Below are positions 1 through 11,410 of a stretch of DNA of 64,000 nt, in pieces; position 1 is the stretch's first letter; each line of letters starts with the position of its first letter. Origin of the DNA: Phialocephala subalpina (lineage: Eukaryota > Ascomycota > Leotiomycetes > Helotiales > Mollisiaceae); NCBI GenBank assembly GCA_900073065.1, contig FJOG01000008.1, forward strand, positions 810,985 through 874,984, written 5' to 3'. The translations under genes were made by a program, and so were the position numbers. The notes under the pieces were generated by a model. The model saw only the letters and a program-made list of their open reading frames with translations, did no database searches and had not been told where the DNA came from.

Positions 1-891
1 ATCTGCCATGAAGTAATCCTTAGACTTGGTGTAGGTGCCAGGAACAGGCGTCTCGCCAGCCTCAGGAACATCCTCCATTGAGTCCTGTCTCTCACTCGGT
101 GGTGTATTTCCAGAGCTCCATCTGCCATGTATCGAGCTGGCACCGGATTGTCGTGAATAAGTGAGACCCCGTCTGCCACTTCCCACACTACTCCTTCCAC
201 TGCCAGTTCTGCGGTGATATGCTCCACCGTGTGGCCCATTCCCACTATCAGCATCATCGTCACTGTCTCCTCCTTCCACTTCACTAGCACTCAACCGCAT
301 GGGCACACCTCCCACGCCTCCAACCAGATCTCCAGGACTGTACCCCACCAAGCCTGCCTTGCCATGATGTCTGATCTTTGCCGTGACCCTGTTGCTACCT
401 GCCAAATTGCCTGAACTGCTTGAGGATATCCGTCCGCCAGAGGTCGTTATTGGGCCGCCGATCACTTCCATGGTCGCTCGTGCCTTCGCAGCCTTCTGCT
501 GTGCCAATAATCGTGGATCTTCGTGCTGCGCTCGATCACACCAGACCGTAGCCTTTTGTTTCCTCATCAGGGCGACATAGCTTGTAGGAGCACCGCCAGA
601 TCTTGAAGATGTCGAGCGTTGCAGATCCTGTGAGCTATTTCGGAAGGGCACAGGGCCATTGCCACTGCTGGCAGTCGTAGAAAAGGTAGCTGTGGAAGGG
701 GTTCGTCGAGAAGTGTACGATTGCACCTGCATGTTGCTTGGGTAGAGTTGTTGAGGTTGTGGCGGATAGATGGAAGCAGGGAATGTATTTGAAGAAGTCG
801 TGCGAGCCCGACTGTGTGAATAGACGTTGGAGGGTTGCGGGCCTTGATAGCCAGCAGGCATAGGTTTCCGACGAGGAAGATCGGCCATCAT
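1..891 (-). CDS. Conserved ascomycete protein of unknown function (C-terminus beyond window)
   Basis: An uninterrupted reading frame of 297 codons runs from ATG at 891 (a second ATG follows at once, at 888) to the left edge of the window with no stop, so the C-terminus is missing. The N-terminal ~110 residues are rich in Ser, Thr, Pro and Gln and look disordered. A compact charged block follows (KQKATVWCDRAQHEDPRLLA, then QQKAAKARATMEV), the kind of short conserved patch seen in uncharacterised ascomycete proteins. After it come Gly/Ser-rich sequence, an acidic stretch (EGGDSDDDADS) and a motif DSMEDVPEAGETPVPGTY near the edge. There is no signal peptide or membrane helix. I recognise it only as a conserved fungal hypothetical protein and give no function. 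The frame is well supported by its length and absence of stops. Confidence 0.8.
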   Translation of the reverse strand, partial: MMADLPRRKPMPAGYQGPQPSNVYSHSRARTTSSNTFPASIYPPQPQQLYPSNMQVQSYTSRRTPSTATFSTTASSGNGPVPFRNSSQDLQRSTSSRSGGAPTSYVALMRKQKATVWCDRAQHEDPRLLAQQKAAKARATMEVIGGPITTSGGRISSSSSGNLAGSNRVTAKIRHHGKAGLVGYSPGDLVGGVGGVPMRLSASEVEGGDSDDDADSGNGPHGGAYHRRTGSGRSSVGSGRRGLTYSRQSGASSIHGRWSSGNTPPSERQDSMEDVPEAGETPVPGTYTKSKDYFMAD

Positions 892-3800
892 GGTGGGAGA
901 GAGAGAGAGCGGATTGCGGACAGGGTGACGAGTTTGAGGTATTTTATTGGCGGGGGAGCTTTTCGATTGTTTCCTTGCTATCGTGAAGCACTAGATCGCT
1001 CTATGGTTCTTCCTCCTGCGAGGCGGGGACTAGAGGATTGTGAAGTGGCTAAAAGACAGTAGCTCGTTGATAGGATGCGTGGATTTGGTGAAGCGTCGGC
1101 CGTAATGTATGCAATGCACCCCTTGTTGATCTGCCGCTGGGGTGAAGTGAGGGAGGTGAGAGGGAGAGTTGGGCGACGGTCAATTGAGAGCGTGAGGTTG
1201 TTGAAATATATTCAAAGGAGTGGATGTCGGACGCTGCTCGTGTTGACGACCCGATTTGTGAAAGCAAATGCCTCGCGCAGCCGGGAAGGTGTGGAGACTG
1301 TTCTAAGCTCGTTCGTCTTCTTCGCTCGCGAGATTCGCCGGATTGTTTGATGACTTTAGCGCGAGTCTAACCATACCACCAGAGCAGAACCACACCCACA
1401 GGCGACACGAAGATATGCGATGCACGATATGCACGAAATCTGGACAAGACCAAGAAGACGGATACGGGATCCTGGCAGAGCTGGACGATGGGGGATTGAG
1501 TGTGCAGGTTGGGAAAGCTCTGCCTTTAGCTTTTGGCCGTGTAGGTACGGCTCAGGAGTCCAACTTCAAGAAGTCTTGGGGGTCTTGGGAGTCTTGGAAC
1601 TATGAAGCAAGTTCAGTTCAATATAATATAATATAATGTAATGTAATATAAAAAGCAAGACTGCCGCGATGGCTTCACCAACAACAAAGTTTAAACGCAA
1701 AGACAGGAAAGTCTCACATTTAGATTTCCCGCGCGCAACAGCAGAGCGTGTTCGCGCTTTTTAATCCGCTGTGCGATGCACTGAGCTCAAGCCTCACAAC
1801 CCCACCTCGACTCTTTTGGGATGTCTCCTGGGCTGGTCCTGGTCGTTGGCGGTCTGCAGTCAGCTCCAGGTCCGCAGTCTGCGCGAGGAGTCGAATCGGT
1901 TATCTCGCCCAGACAAACACGATGCGCGACGGTGGGCAACGTGGATTCAATAAAACTCGATTGGGCGTGCAGAATGTCTCGAAATCATCACAACAAATAC
2001 TGCAGAAGGAATCCGAAAGGCTGCTGCTGGAGATTGATGACGGGTGGGATGTTTTGTGAGTATTCCGTGAAGTCGGCCTTGTTGACGTAGCGTAGCGTAA
2101 GTTTCGAGCGAAGCCACTTGCTCAAGATTCATGGTTTTGAGGGGTTCCGAGTTGAGTGCATGTCATGGACAGATCATTTGTGGAACAAGCTTTTTCTATC
2201 TAACATTACAGTAGGAGCGGCCATACGCGAGCGTTCAGATTTCAGGAACTGAAGCGATATTATTTTGTTATATAGAGCGTTTGAGCTGGGTATCTTCCAA
2301 GTCTCCAAGATGTTCACACAACTCCAAGAGTTCCCCCCCTTTCCCACCCCCCGACGTCCCAGCGGGGTGTTCCCCAAATGCAGCGACCAAGATCGCGTCC
2401 ATGCCCTGGTGGTGTTCTGGCGGCTCTTTGGCAACAGCAAGGTGGGCAAAGAGCTAGGGCATGCTGCAACCCAGTGGAGATATGTGCTTACTGACGTAGC
2501 ATCAGTAACAGCTTCCGCCCTTGACCAGTCCTGACCCCGGCCAAGAAACGTATCTTCGGGCCTTTGTCCACATCGTGTCAACAACCTCGTGAAAGTGGCG
2601 CAACCAGATTCCATTTTCGGGATGCCCGAGTGTCTTTACGTCCATTCAGAAGTGCCGTATCGCGACATAAAATAAGCATGTTGAGGTACATCCCAAAACG
2701 TACTTCTGAAGCCGTCAACAACACCACGGGACACAGCAACAAGCTCTGAGACGCCCTGATCGCCTGCAAGTGCGATGATCCTGAAGTTTCTTATCGACAA
2801 AGTAATTTATTCCCTATCTTTCCCCTCTTCCAAAAATCCACAAATCCAGTTCCACCTGTCATGCAATATTCCCAGCGTCCTATCAGGTGAAAATTCCTGT
2901 TTTCTCCCTAGCAAGCGCTCTCGGTTCCAAACTTGAACACGCCAGTAAAGGCACAATCGCATCTTGGATTCCTGTCAATGCCATCCGATCCTTCGAAAAT
3001 CCCAACACATTTCAAACAAAGACCATGACGTCGAAATGCAAATTTTCCTCCCTCGTAACGTCACTGGGAACCCCGTATCAACCCCCGGTACGGAAGTAAT
3101 CGAACCAGCGCCTCACCATCTCGTAATATTCGAGGATTCCTCCACGTGAAAGCCGGTCTTGTTATTCACACAGCCACATTGCCATAACCACTATCCTTCA
3201 TCGAGACACACAAGCCACATCTACGGTCCGAAAGGGCTGACACCGCGACGCTTCCGTTCGGCAACAACTGTGGCTCACGAACCGAGCCATAGTCCCCCTC
3301 TTATAATTGAGGGGAACCTCGAGCATTATTGGGCGCCTTGCAGCTTCTTCCGACGTTTAACTGGTGTGGACCCCTCATTCCTTTATCCGCGATGGCTTCA
3401 TGAACATGATGTGTGAGGAGTACATATGTATCATGCAGTACTTACAGCTGTACATGCACACTGCACAGATAATCACACCTTATCCATTTCGTCTCCTCGT
3501 ACGATTTCAACATGATCACAATCACTTACCGGTATTCACCCGATGCTCATGGCAGCTCTTATCCAAAGCCCGAAACGCAACCCCGATCTGCTTTTTGAGT
3601 TGCGCCCTCAATCTCCCTGCAGAGATGTACAGGATGTACATGCACGATGGCTGTGTAACCTGTTTTTTTCCCCAGCTGCATTTGGGAGTGTACTGCACAC
3701 AAACACAGGTATTTCTTCACCGACTTCCTGCTGTTTCGTCCCCGTGGCTTCTTATCAAATCCTTCTCGAAGCCGGCATTTCCGCTGGAACTCAATCGAGG

Positions 3801-6800
3801 GATTCGAACTGCTGTTGCGATTCTCACGTACCATGGTACCATCACCTGTCAACCTGTCCATTTTAATGTTTGCATTTTCATATCCCTAGTCACGTATTCG
3901 CTGATCCTCATCTTCACGCTTTTGTTTTTTGTTTTTCTTCCCCAACGCACTTCCTTCATATTTTGCTTTTTCCCGACCGGTAAACTGGTTCGGGACAAGG
4001 AAAAAACACGTGGCGCCAGGTATGGTGCCCTAAAAGGTCGCGATTCAAGCTGCAGATTTGACAGCCTGTATTTCTTATTCTCAACCCACCATATTTCTGA
4101 GCCGCAGGGGAACCTTTTCGGTCCAAAGCTTGGGGAAATCCGAACGGGTTAAGCGACCCATAAGATCTGAGAGGTCGAGACCTTTGTGAGGCTGGATGTG
4201 GATGTTTGTGGAGTCGCGATGGGGAAGATGCGTGGTTGAGTACGCGTCTCGCCGGCATATCATGTGTCCCGCGCTTCCGGAATCGGGTGGTTCGGCTGCT
4301 GCATGAGCGGTAAACATTAGGGTTTGAGTTTTACTTTTTTGATGGTGCATTGCATGTGGGAATTGGATTTGAGGATCTGCAGCTGGCATCGTTCCCATTG
4401 AGTAATTGAGAACCGTTGGGAGGAGCGCCAAGCAGAATTGCGCGGCCATGCCGTGAGTGATCTGCAAAATCACTGTATTGTCTGAACGACAGGGTCTATT
4501 TACCTCGATGACTCCGATAGAGGAGCAAGTGCTGAGATTCTCCTGAAATTAAGACTGAATTTCTTCAGTCACGTGGTGCCAAATTTCGTTCCAACAGCTT
4601 GTTGCACCTTCATGTCCAATCCTGTTCCTCGAATGCCTATAAATATTCTGCCGTCTAGAGCCTAGAGATCTTCCCTAATCAAACTCTTCGATGTCCTCAA
4701 CCTCTTCAACATGAATTACCAGAAAGTCAAGAACCAGGAAAGGATATGACCATATGAGGCCCTGGTCAGTCTCCTTTATGGCCCTTTAACGCCTGGTCCA
4801 TTGCATCTTCAAGTTTAGGTCTCGTCCTTTGTTTCGCGTAGAAGTAATTACCTTGCTTGACAGTAGCTGTCATATAGCTTCAGACGAAAGGTAATCAAAG
4901 ACCTGACAGCAATGACTTTCCTTCCAAACCATCTCATTGATGCTCTTCCTCGTGGCGGAGAGGTCGTGGGAGGCGAGCTTATACCATCGTCGTCAGGTTC
5001 TTCTACCTTTATTTCCACGTGGTGAAATAATCCAAGACATCAAGACGCAAAGTAGCGAGCGGAATCGTAGTGTTCGGATTAATTCCTCTCCTGGTAAGAA
5101 TTTCTTGCTGGCTCTGAGACAAAGGAAGGAGTCTTTTTATATCCAATTCAAGCTCTTATCCACGCTCCTATTCATGTTCCTATTCGTGCTTTGCATGCTT
5201 CTTTTGAGTGATGAAGGGGTCGTAGAAATTCAATATGGCATTGTTGAAAGTAGTGAATGTCCAGGACTGGTTCCTCCGACTCCTTCGTCTGCCCAAGCTT
5301 CTCGATGGGTATAAAAGACTATAAATGGTCGTTGCAAGCATAGTATAACGATCGAAATCAGACAACCGAAATGTGGCATTAGAGTCGATTGATATATCAT
5401 TTGTTATCATGAGAAGGATGCGAGCAGCTTGAGTTTTCACTGCTTTGGGAACATGTTCCTGGTCAGTGCAAGAACTCTACCTTAAAACCAGAACAACCTG
5501 CATCTAATGCTGCTATCTCAAGTTACACTAGAAACCGTTTGAGGCTTGGCAACAAAATCACAATTGACAACAAACCTGCTCATCCCTCGTAATATAGTAG
5601 AGAGTGAACTGCATGAGCCTAGTGCATTCTACACGGCCGTCCTACCATGCGATTTTCATCAGATCATTCGTGATATTGCCAAAGGCCACTCCCTCCGATC
5701 TGGCTGCTATGGTACCTGCGAAGATTGCCAGAATCCCGCTGGTCTTTGTGTGAGGGAGTCTATCTAAAAATGGATAGACGGGACTGCTTGCTGCATGAAA
5801 GGAAGCAAAGTCTTACTTTCTTAGACTAACAAATAGGTCCCAAGTGTGATTCTGCATAGTGAACACACCATGTGAAGCTCTTACGAGAGACTGCTTCCTA
5901 CAAATGCAGTAAAAGAAGTCGCGAGACGACAATTCCTTCCCAAAGGAAAACAAAGGATGTCTCTCCCCTCCTTAGATCTTTTACTGCTCGAGACAAGTAT
6001 AAAATACGATCCTCGTACGCCTCTCTTCTTTCTCTTCAACAAATAACTGCTACATTCTCTGACTCGTAGGAAAGACGATTTCTGTCCAACGATGCATATT
6101 CATTGTCCTCCCCAGCATTACTTCTACCTCAGAACACGGCATCCGCGTTCGGCTGAACTTTGAAATGTCCCAAGCAAAATACCACTGTCACTGGGACAAT
6201 TATTATCAACTTTATGCAAGCGCCTTTTTACCATATGAAAGTGCGAAATAGTTTTGATTCTGCGGTCTTGGTTCTGCTGACTTGAATCTCCCGTCAGGGC
6301 CTCGACGCTGGTGCTTCTTTCCCTTCTTGGAAGAATTCCGCCTGCTGGGCATTGAGGTATCCTCGAGTCTGCGACTATCTGCTGATGATCTAGTCGGCGT
6401 CGGTCTAGTCTCTATAAGAGGCGTTGATGTATGACTTTGACTGAATATATGGTGACGTTAGAGTAGGTGAGTCGTGAAGTCTCTCTACGAGCTCCAATAA
6501 GTCTAACCGGCCTGGTGTTGCTGTACTCTTGACGAGTCGGCAATGGTCGCGGCGCTGGAATGGTCTCCCAATGGATCGAAAAAACTACTAGACGTACTCT
6601 CACTCAACCCCAACAGCTTGAGAGTTTCTGTGTATCTCATGTTAAGCTTACTTCCTATAACCATCCCAGTTTTAGCACCACCTTCTTCTGTTGCGTCCAG
6701 TTCCTTCCTTCAACTTGGGGCTGGGTTTACTAAAGCGAGTTAATTGAAGATTAAGATTGTTTGGGAAGAAATTTGTGTATATACCCCGCGGTTGACGAAG

Positions 6801-7996
6801 GCAGTAGTCGCAATATATTATTTTGAATAAGTTACAGTACAAAGAAGTTCACCCAAAGGAGTCTTTGCACGTATTCTGGTTCATGTCTCCTAATTCACTT
6901 GTCCCTATTCATGAGCCCCATTCGCGCATTCATATTCATGAAAAGAGGGTGTTCTAGGGGAAGTGAACATCCAAGATAGATCTGCCCTTTTCCTAGTCTG
7001 GCGCACAATGAGCTGTTGTAAATGCAAATTATAGAACCTGATTAAATAATTGCAAAACTCGCAATATTTAATTAGCCTTTCTCTCCGTTGCGGGTGTCAG
7101 CAAATCCGAAAACGGATGGGACGGTAAATCAACGAAGATAGGAGGCTGACGTGTTTGGGTTGGCGCAATATTAAGCGGATTCACTCTCAAGGCATAAACG
7201 TGCAGGCTGCATGTGCTTTGGATCCTGTTGCAAACTCTCAAAGCTGCAAAGACGTCTTCTTTTAGCTCTGTGAATGTTTTCAAGTGACAATGACAGGGCT
7301 TTGTTGTCAATCATTTCAGACGAATCGTCGTCTGGATGCGCTTGGAGTGAGATATCAAAGCATTGGCAAGAATGGTATATTTTCTCGCCCCATATACCTA
7401 GCATGTTATGTTCTCGAACCCAACCTCAAGGTGTTTGATAGCTTCGATTTGTTGGAAGATTTGCTTTCCTATCACGATGCACGCATCCGTAGCATCTTTG
7501 TTTGTTGTCTCCAGAAGGAATAGGATGCTAGTTAGAAGCTTATATAGGCGAATTCGGTGGATATTTGAACACCGAGTAAAGTTCCTTTATTATAAACATA
7601 TCGAGAAATGAATTGCTAAGGTCCAAGTAAGACGTTCACGAGTCGTTGTGGATCTTTTGAGTCAAATGAAACAATTTTTTTACGCTATTTTGGCCGTTTG
7701 AGCAGTATATCCGATAGTAAGAAGAAGATTCTCTCAGCATCAACAATTCAGTCTGCCTTGCATTCACTACAAGAGCTTGGTGATGTAAGTCCAACTCCAG
7801 GGTTCAATGGATTTAAAAGTGGAAAGTGAACCAGGTAACTTTTTGCCGACAATTAAAGGAAAGACTCTGGACCTGGCGCCTCAGCTTCAAATCGATAAGT
7901 TTGGTCTCTATTCATATTATGACCTTGGAATTGATCCTGATAGACCATGACCTAGGTATCGTCAAGTGAACGATCACGTGCTGCCCAGAAAGCACC
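892..7996. other. Gene-poor stretch, about 7.1 kb
   Basis: I see no convincing gene here. The longest frames (3364-4152 +, 2174-2614 -, 4081-4473 -, 4937-5314 +) lack recognisable domains, convincing fungal-type exon structure and a good start context. The first few hundred bases must contain the promoter of the leftward gene ending at 891. One gene-like start appears: a TATAAATA box at 4638-4645, a CT-rich leader, and ATG at 4710. It opens a frame of only 12 codons (MNYQKVKNQERI then TGA), so it is either a micro-ORF or the 5' end of a decayed gene. There is no obvious transposon structure. Confidence 0.5.
1620..1650. repeat. AT-rich pentanucleotide microsatellite (TATAA-type)
   Basis: A short run of imperfect TATAA/TGTAA pentamers lies in non-coding sequence. 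It has no gene association that I can see. Confidence 0.8.
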
Positions 7997-8496
7997 AAGA
8001 TTCCAACTAGGAGTCCCCAAGTACAACTCTTTTAACATTTAATACAATATTATTCATCAACTACCTTTCTTAAACAAGCTGCAATGCTACTCACCAAATC
8101 CACGATCTCTCACCTCATCGACCCTCTTAGCTTTCTCCATATCCGCACTCCCAACCATTTAATCCTCCTCAATTTCACGAACAAGCTGCCTTCCACCGTC
8201 CCATTACTCCCGTCCTCAGAAATCCATTCTCAACCCTTTCCCCATTAAGATTCCAACTAGGAGTCCCCAAGTACAACTCTTTTAACATTTAATACAATAT
8301 TATTCATCAACTACCTTTCTTAAACAAGCTGCAATGCTACTCACCAAATCCACGATCTCTCACCTCATCGACCCTCTTAGCTTTCTCCATATCCGCACTC
8401 CCAACCATTTAATCCTCCTCAATTTCACGAACAAGCTGCCTTCCACCGTCCCATTACTCCCGTCCTCAGAAATCCATTCTCAACCCTTTCCCCATT
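7997..8496. repeat. Perfect 250-bp tandem duplication
   Basis: Copy 1 (about 7997-8246) and copy 2 (about 8247-8496) match base for base across the unit, with a constant offset of 250. The unit starts at AAGATTCCAACTAGGAGTCC. Each copy carries about 85 bp of upstream sequence and an identical 54-codon ORF whose TAA stop falls at the repeat junction. The identity means a recent duplication, or an assembly artefact. Confidence 0.95.
8084..8248 (+). CDS. Short ORF in tandem duplication, copy 1 (54 aa, hypothetical)
   Basis: ATG to TAA gives 54 residues, MLLTKSTISHLIDPLSFL at the start and HSQPFPH at the end. It is rich in Leu, Pro, Ser and Thr and ends exactly where the repeat unit ends. About 35 bp upstream the sequence is AT-rich (TTTAATACAATATTATTC). 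No domain is recognisable. A frame this short can occur by chance. It is listed because the whole ORF with its leader is duplicated intact. Confidence 0.25.
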   Translation: MLLTKSTISHLIDPLSFLHIRTPNHLILLNFTNKLPSTVPLLPSSEIHSQPFPH

Positions 8497-8498
8497 AA
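8334..8498 (+). CDS. Short ORF in tandem duplication, copy 2 (54 aa, hypothetical)
   Basis: This is an exact copy of the ORF at 8084-8248, displaced by 250 bases, including its TAA stop. The sequence after it differs from the sequence after copy 1 because the duplication ends here. The same caution applies: no homologous family is recognised and the length is marginal. Confidence 0.25.
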   Translation: MLLTKSTISHLIDPLSFLHIRTPNHLILLNFTNKLPSTVPLLPSSEIHSQPFPH

Positions 8499-8966
8499 AG
8501 AAGTACGGCATCCCGAAACCAAGAATGATTGATTTTGAAAAGGAATAAGTTGAAAGCGTCGAGTTTGGGGAAGGCTGAGGAGATGTTGTTCAAGTGGGAT
8601 GCGAGATGCTCGTGAAGAGTGATGTTGACATGTCAAGTGTGAGGAAGAGGGAATTTTAGTAAATACTAAGGACAGAATATGCGTGACCACCTCTTCCGAT
8701 TTAGGATTTTGTGCAAGGTCTTTAGTACCACATATTTGTAAACGATACTTGCGTAGGAGACGTGGAAGGCGTTGTGAGACAAGCGTTGAATTCAGACTCA
8801 CGAGGCTGAGGCGAAGAGTTGTCACAAATGGGCTGTCTTCGAAATGTCTCATCTGCCGGGCGAGAATCTCATCAAGCTCAATCCTACTATCTATAGCCTC
8901 GAAATCCGTGCCAAACACTTCCGACTTGAACGTCTTGACTGCCCTTCCTTTCAGAGTTCGTAACAT
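8466..8966 (-). CDS. Possible small gene, structure uncertain
   Basis: A frame from ATG at 8966 begins MLRTLKGRAVKTFKSEVFG and continues with a charged, helix-like segment (RIELDEILARQMRHFEDS). That segment looks more protein-like than the Ser/Leu-rich remainder. A GTGAGT donor lies in the frame near 8805, so the true gene may be spliced there and the tail may not be coding. The listed end falls inside copy 2 of the tandem duplication, which argues against the full frame. I recognise no family, and the call is weak. Confidence 0.25.
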   Translation of the reverse strand: MLRTLKGRAVKTFKSEVFGTDFEAIDSRIELDEILARQMRHFEDSPFVTTLRLSLVSLNSTLVSQRLPRLLRKYRLQICGTKDLAQNPKSEEVVTHILSLVFTKIPSSSHLTCQHHSSRASRIPLEQHLLSLPQTRRFQLIPFQNQSFLVSGCRTSLMGKGLRMDF

Positions 8967-9005
8967 CACTCTTTGATATCAAAAATCAAACACCCTCTTT
9001 CCCCC

Positions 9006-9383
9006 TCAGCCTTCCATTCTCCCCATCTCCCTCCGCCTCACCCCTTCCCACCACAGCATGAGCGGCCCAGAAACCCATACAAACACCCTCCTCAACAAGC
9101 CTTCATTCCCGAAATCGTCCCAAAGTGACTTCAATAAGTGGCAAACAAGCGGAAGAGGCCACAGAATGGCTAGAACAATTGCCCATAGAATTCGATCTTT
9201 GCCCCGCTGTATGGAATAAGTACTGACGCCGAGGACAATGTAGATAAAGCCGCCGATGGCGATTAGAATTATCGTACCTGCGTCGGAGGTATTGTTGGAT
9301 GGTGGTGCGGTTGGAGTGGCCGTGGAGAGGGAGGTAGTGGAAGGTTGGCTGGAGAAGGCTGTGCTCAGGAGGATGGTTGACAT
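9006..9383 (-). CDS. Small two-helix membrane protein, unknown function
   Basis: A single exon encodes 125 residues from ATG at 9383. The first ~35 residues are Ser/Thr/Ala-rich with one N-glycosylation sequon (NNTS). They are followed by a hydrophobic helix at about 36-57 (starting GTIILIAIGGFIYIVLG), a short basic loop (QRGKDR), a second helix at about 65-85 (LWAIVLAILWPLPLV) and a charged C-terminus ending RRREMGRMEG. This layout suggests a small integral membrane protein with a low-complexity N-terminus. It resembles in plan, though not clearly in sequence, the small proteins at 38695, 40522 and 62773. No function can be assigned. Confidence 0.55.
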   Translation of the reverse strand: MSTILLSTAFSSQPSTTSLSTATPTAPPSNNTSDAGTIILIAIGGFIYIVLGVSTYSIQRGKDRILWAIVLAILWPLPLVCHLLKSLWDDFGNEGLLRRVFVWVSGPLMLWWEGVRRREMGRMEG

Positions 9384-10135
9384 AGCTATTTTGAATACCA
9401 GAAAATCGAGGGCATGTTGTGTATATATTAGGAAAGTGTTGAATACATTATCAAGATGCCAGGAAATATAAGTTGCCTTTAAAGAACAGACTTGAAGGTG
9501 GTGGCGTTTTGGTAAGGCAGACCCATTGAGACATCAGCTGAAGAGTGCAGCTTCGAAGCTTGAATTGTTCTGAGTTTGTAGTATGAGAGGTTATCATATC
9601 CAACAACACTCCAGTAATAGTCAGTTTTGACGACACATTTTAAGGGGCCCTAAGGTAATAATCCAAGCTTTGTGAAATTTCAAATGTATCTGCGCGTGAG
9701 AGAACTTGATGTTCAAGGCGCGAGGTAAGGGGTAGCAGCAAGCGGAACATTTTCCCGGGGTTACTCGCTAGAATCTAGAGGACGTATCGCCCACCACAGA
9801 GACGGAAACGGCTACCGTGTGAAAGTGATCAGTAAGCATCCAAAGAGTTCAGTGATCGAGTCGCTAGATTTTCAGGCTTTGGCACTGAGCTCACGATCAA
9901 CCATCTGCAGGTCTGCAGTACTTCACGGGTTTGCAACGCCTCGTGATTCACCATCGACACAAAACAAATGAAAGAGCGCATGACGACGCGCTGAATGCAT
10001 CAAGGACTACACTTCCAACTTCTGACTTTTAGCGGCTCCGACTCCAATTCGAGTCACAAAGCAAGCGCATCAAGTAGCTGCGAAGTCGACGGCTAACGAA
10101 GGCGATCGGACGAAGCTTTCCAACGTCATCTATTT
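9384..10135. other. Intergenic, 0.75 kb
   Basis: This lies upstream of the small membrane protein gene and downstream of the PGAP4-like gene. It contains the 16-mer TCGCTAGATTTTCAGG at 9861-9876, which recurs at 15532-15547. I see nothing else. Confidence 0.5.
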
Positions 10136-11410
10136 CTACTGGTGGCTCCTGCCTAAATGCGACTTCTGGTATAATTCAAATCCAAAATTCCAAAGATGTC
10201 CTGCTGTATTGTCAAACCCGTATCCTTTTGAACTTGTCGTTCCAATATGCTGAAGCAAAGCAGGCGCTCTCGCCCATCTGATCCATCCTTCCTGATCCGA
10301 GATCTTCTCCACCATCATGTCCACAAGCCAGTCCGTCACCAAATCAGTCCTTTCAAGGAGAGGCGCAACGATCTCCCGTGGATAGATGTAACCTTGAGAG
10401 CAGCAGCCATTTTTATTCATCTCATGTACGCCGGGCGCAAGTGGCCAAATTGAGTTTCTGCCAGATGCGAAGAACAGCGCAACGAGAGCTGGGATGCAAA
10501 GTCCTGATATTGCCAGCATAGATTCATTTGACAGAAAGTTCTGCAATGATCTTGATCTGTTTCTCGCGAAAATCAAGGAGCCTGAGGTAATGGCCCAGGT
10601 TACGAAAGACCAGAAAAGATATGTCGGCCAGTTCTCACTGTTCCATCCGAAGAGGTCTTCAGCATAGAAGAGTCTCATGAACACCCATTTTTTGCCTATT
10701 CGGCGTGCCATCTTCGCCTCAACATTCCTCAGGGCCTCTAGCGCACGAGGATACCATCCCTCTACTGCAAGCGTATCATCTTCCAACATAGCGATATATT
10801 TGGCGCCTGTCGCATAGCAATCGTTTAACAAGTATGTATAGTCAAAGATCGTTTTGTTTCGGTACCATCCACCTGCCTCCCATTCTTTGATTCGAGAAAA
10901 GTCTGTCTCTTCATATGTCAACACTTTGTTCGGTAACGTCCCAACCCATTTCTCGCCAGATATTGGATGCGTCGAACGATTGGTATGGCCAATAAGGATA
11001 TCGAGGTATATGCTGTGTCGTTCTTCGTGAGTGAGGCCGTCGAGGAGAGACCCGATCGTTCGCCTTACGTATTGTTCTCCTCTCCGTGTCACTGTTGCAA
11101 CCCCAATACACATCACCGGCGGCTGTTGTGAGGGGGTTGGGCCGCTCGTAAGGAGCTCTGCAGATCGGATGAAAGCATCTGCCTCCCTTATTCTGTCTGC
11201 AGAGTACATTCGCTCGTACGCATGGGTCGGATCGAAGAAGTAGGACGTGGGATCGCGGTAGTTGGCATGGCTGTAGTACTGTATGAGGAGCAGGTAGAAG
11301 ATTGAGAAACCGGCCAGAATCTTGACCGGAGGTCGACTCGTCAGATATCGAAAGGAAAACCGTCCATCACTCTCATCTCTTCCCAACAAGATACTCGGTC
11401 GCGTTCGCAT
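10136..11410 (-). CDS. PGAP4/TMEM246-like Golgi glycosyltransferase (GPI-glycan modifying)
   Basis: A single exon of 424 residues starts at ATG 11410. Layout: a basic cytosolic N-terminus, a signal-anchor helix at about 30-47, and a glycosyltransferase-like region with MCIGVATVTRRGEQYVRRTI at 100-119. An EDD metal/nucleotide-sugar motif sits at 210-212 in the context IAMLEDDTLAVEGW. Two adjacent membrane helices at about 262-282 and 298-316 interrupt this region, and a Cys-containing C-terminal part (NGCCSQGYIYPRE) completes it. A GT-A fold split by a tandem helical hairpin plus an N-terminal anchor is the hallmark of PGAP4 (TMEM246). PGAP4 adds GalNAc to the first mannose of GPI anchors in the mammalian Golgi. 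The family assignment rests on this architecture. The sugar donor and acceptor in this fungus are not known from the sequence. Confidence 0.8.
   Translation of the reverse strand: MRTRPSILLGRDESDGRFSFRYLTSRPPVKILAGFSIFYLLLIQYYSHANYRDPTSYFFDPTHAYERMYSADRIREADAFIRSAELLTSGPTPSQQPPVMCIGVATVTRRGEQYVRRTIGSLLDGLTHEERHSIYLDILIGHTNRSTHPISGEKWVGTLPNKVLTYEETDFSRIKEWEAGGWYRNKTIFDYTYLLNDCYATGAKYIAMLEDDTLAVEGWYPRALEALRNVEAKMARRIGKKWVFMRLFYAEDLFGWNSENWPTYLFWSFVTWAITSGSLIFARNRSRSLQNFLSNESMLAISGLCIPALVALFFASGRNSIWPLAPGVHEMNKNGCCSQGYIYPREIVAPLLERTDLVTDWLVDMMVEKISDQEGWIRWARAPALLQHIGTTSSKGYGFDNTAGHLWNFGFELYQKSHLGRSHQ

Noticed and set aside
3790..3860. Possible tRNA on - strand (GGATTCGAAC resembles a T-arm)
   Set aside because: The bases flanking the loop do not pair as a T-stem, and no acceptor or anticodon stem fits.
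3364..4152. 262-codon open frame on + strand
   Set aside because: No recognisable domain, odd composition (many Cys, His and Phe), no good start context, and competing frames on the other strand. Probably chance.
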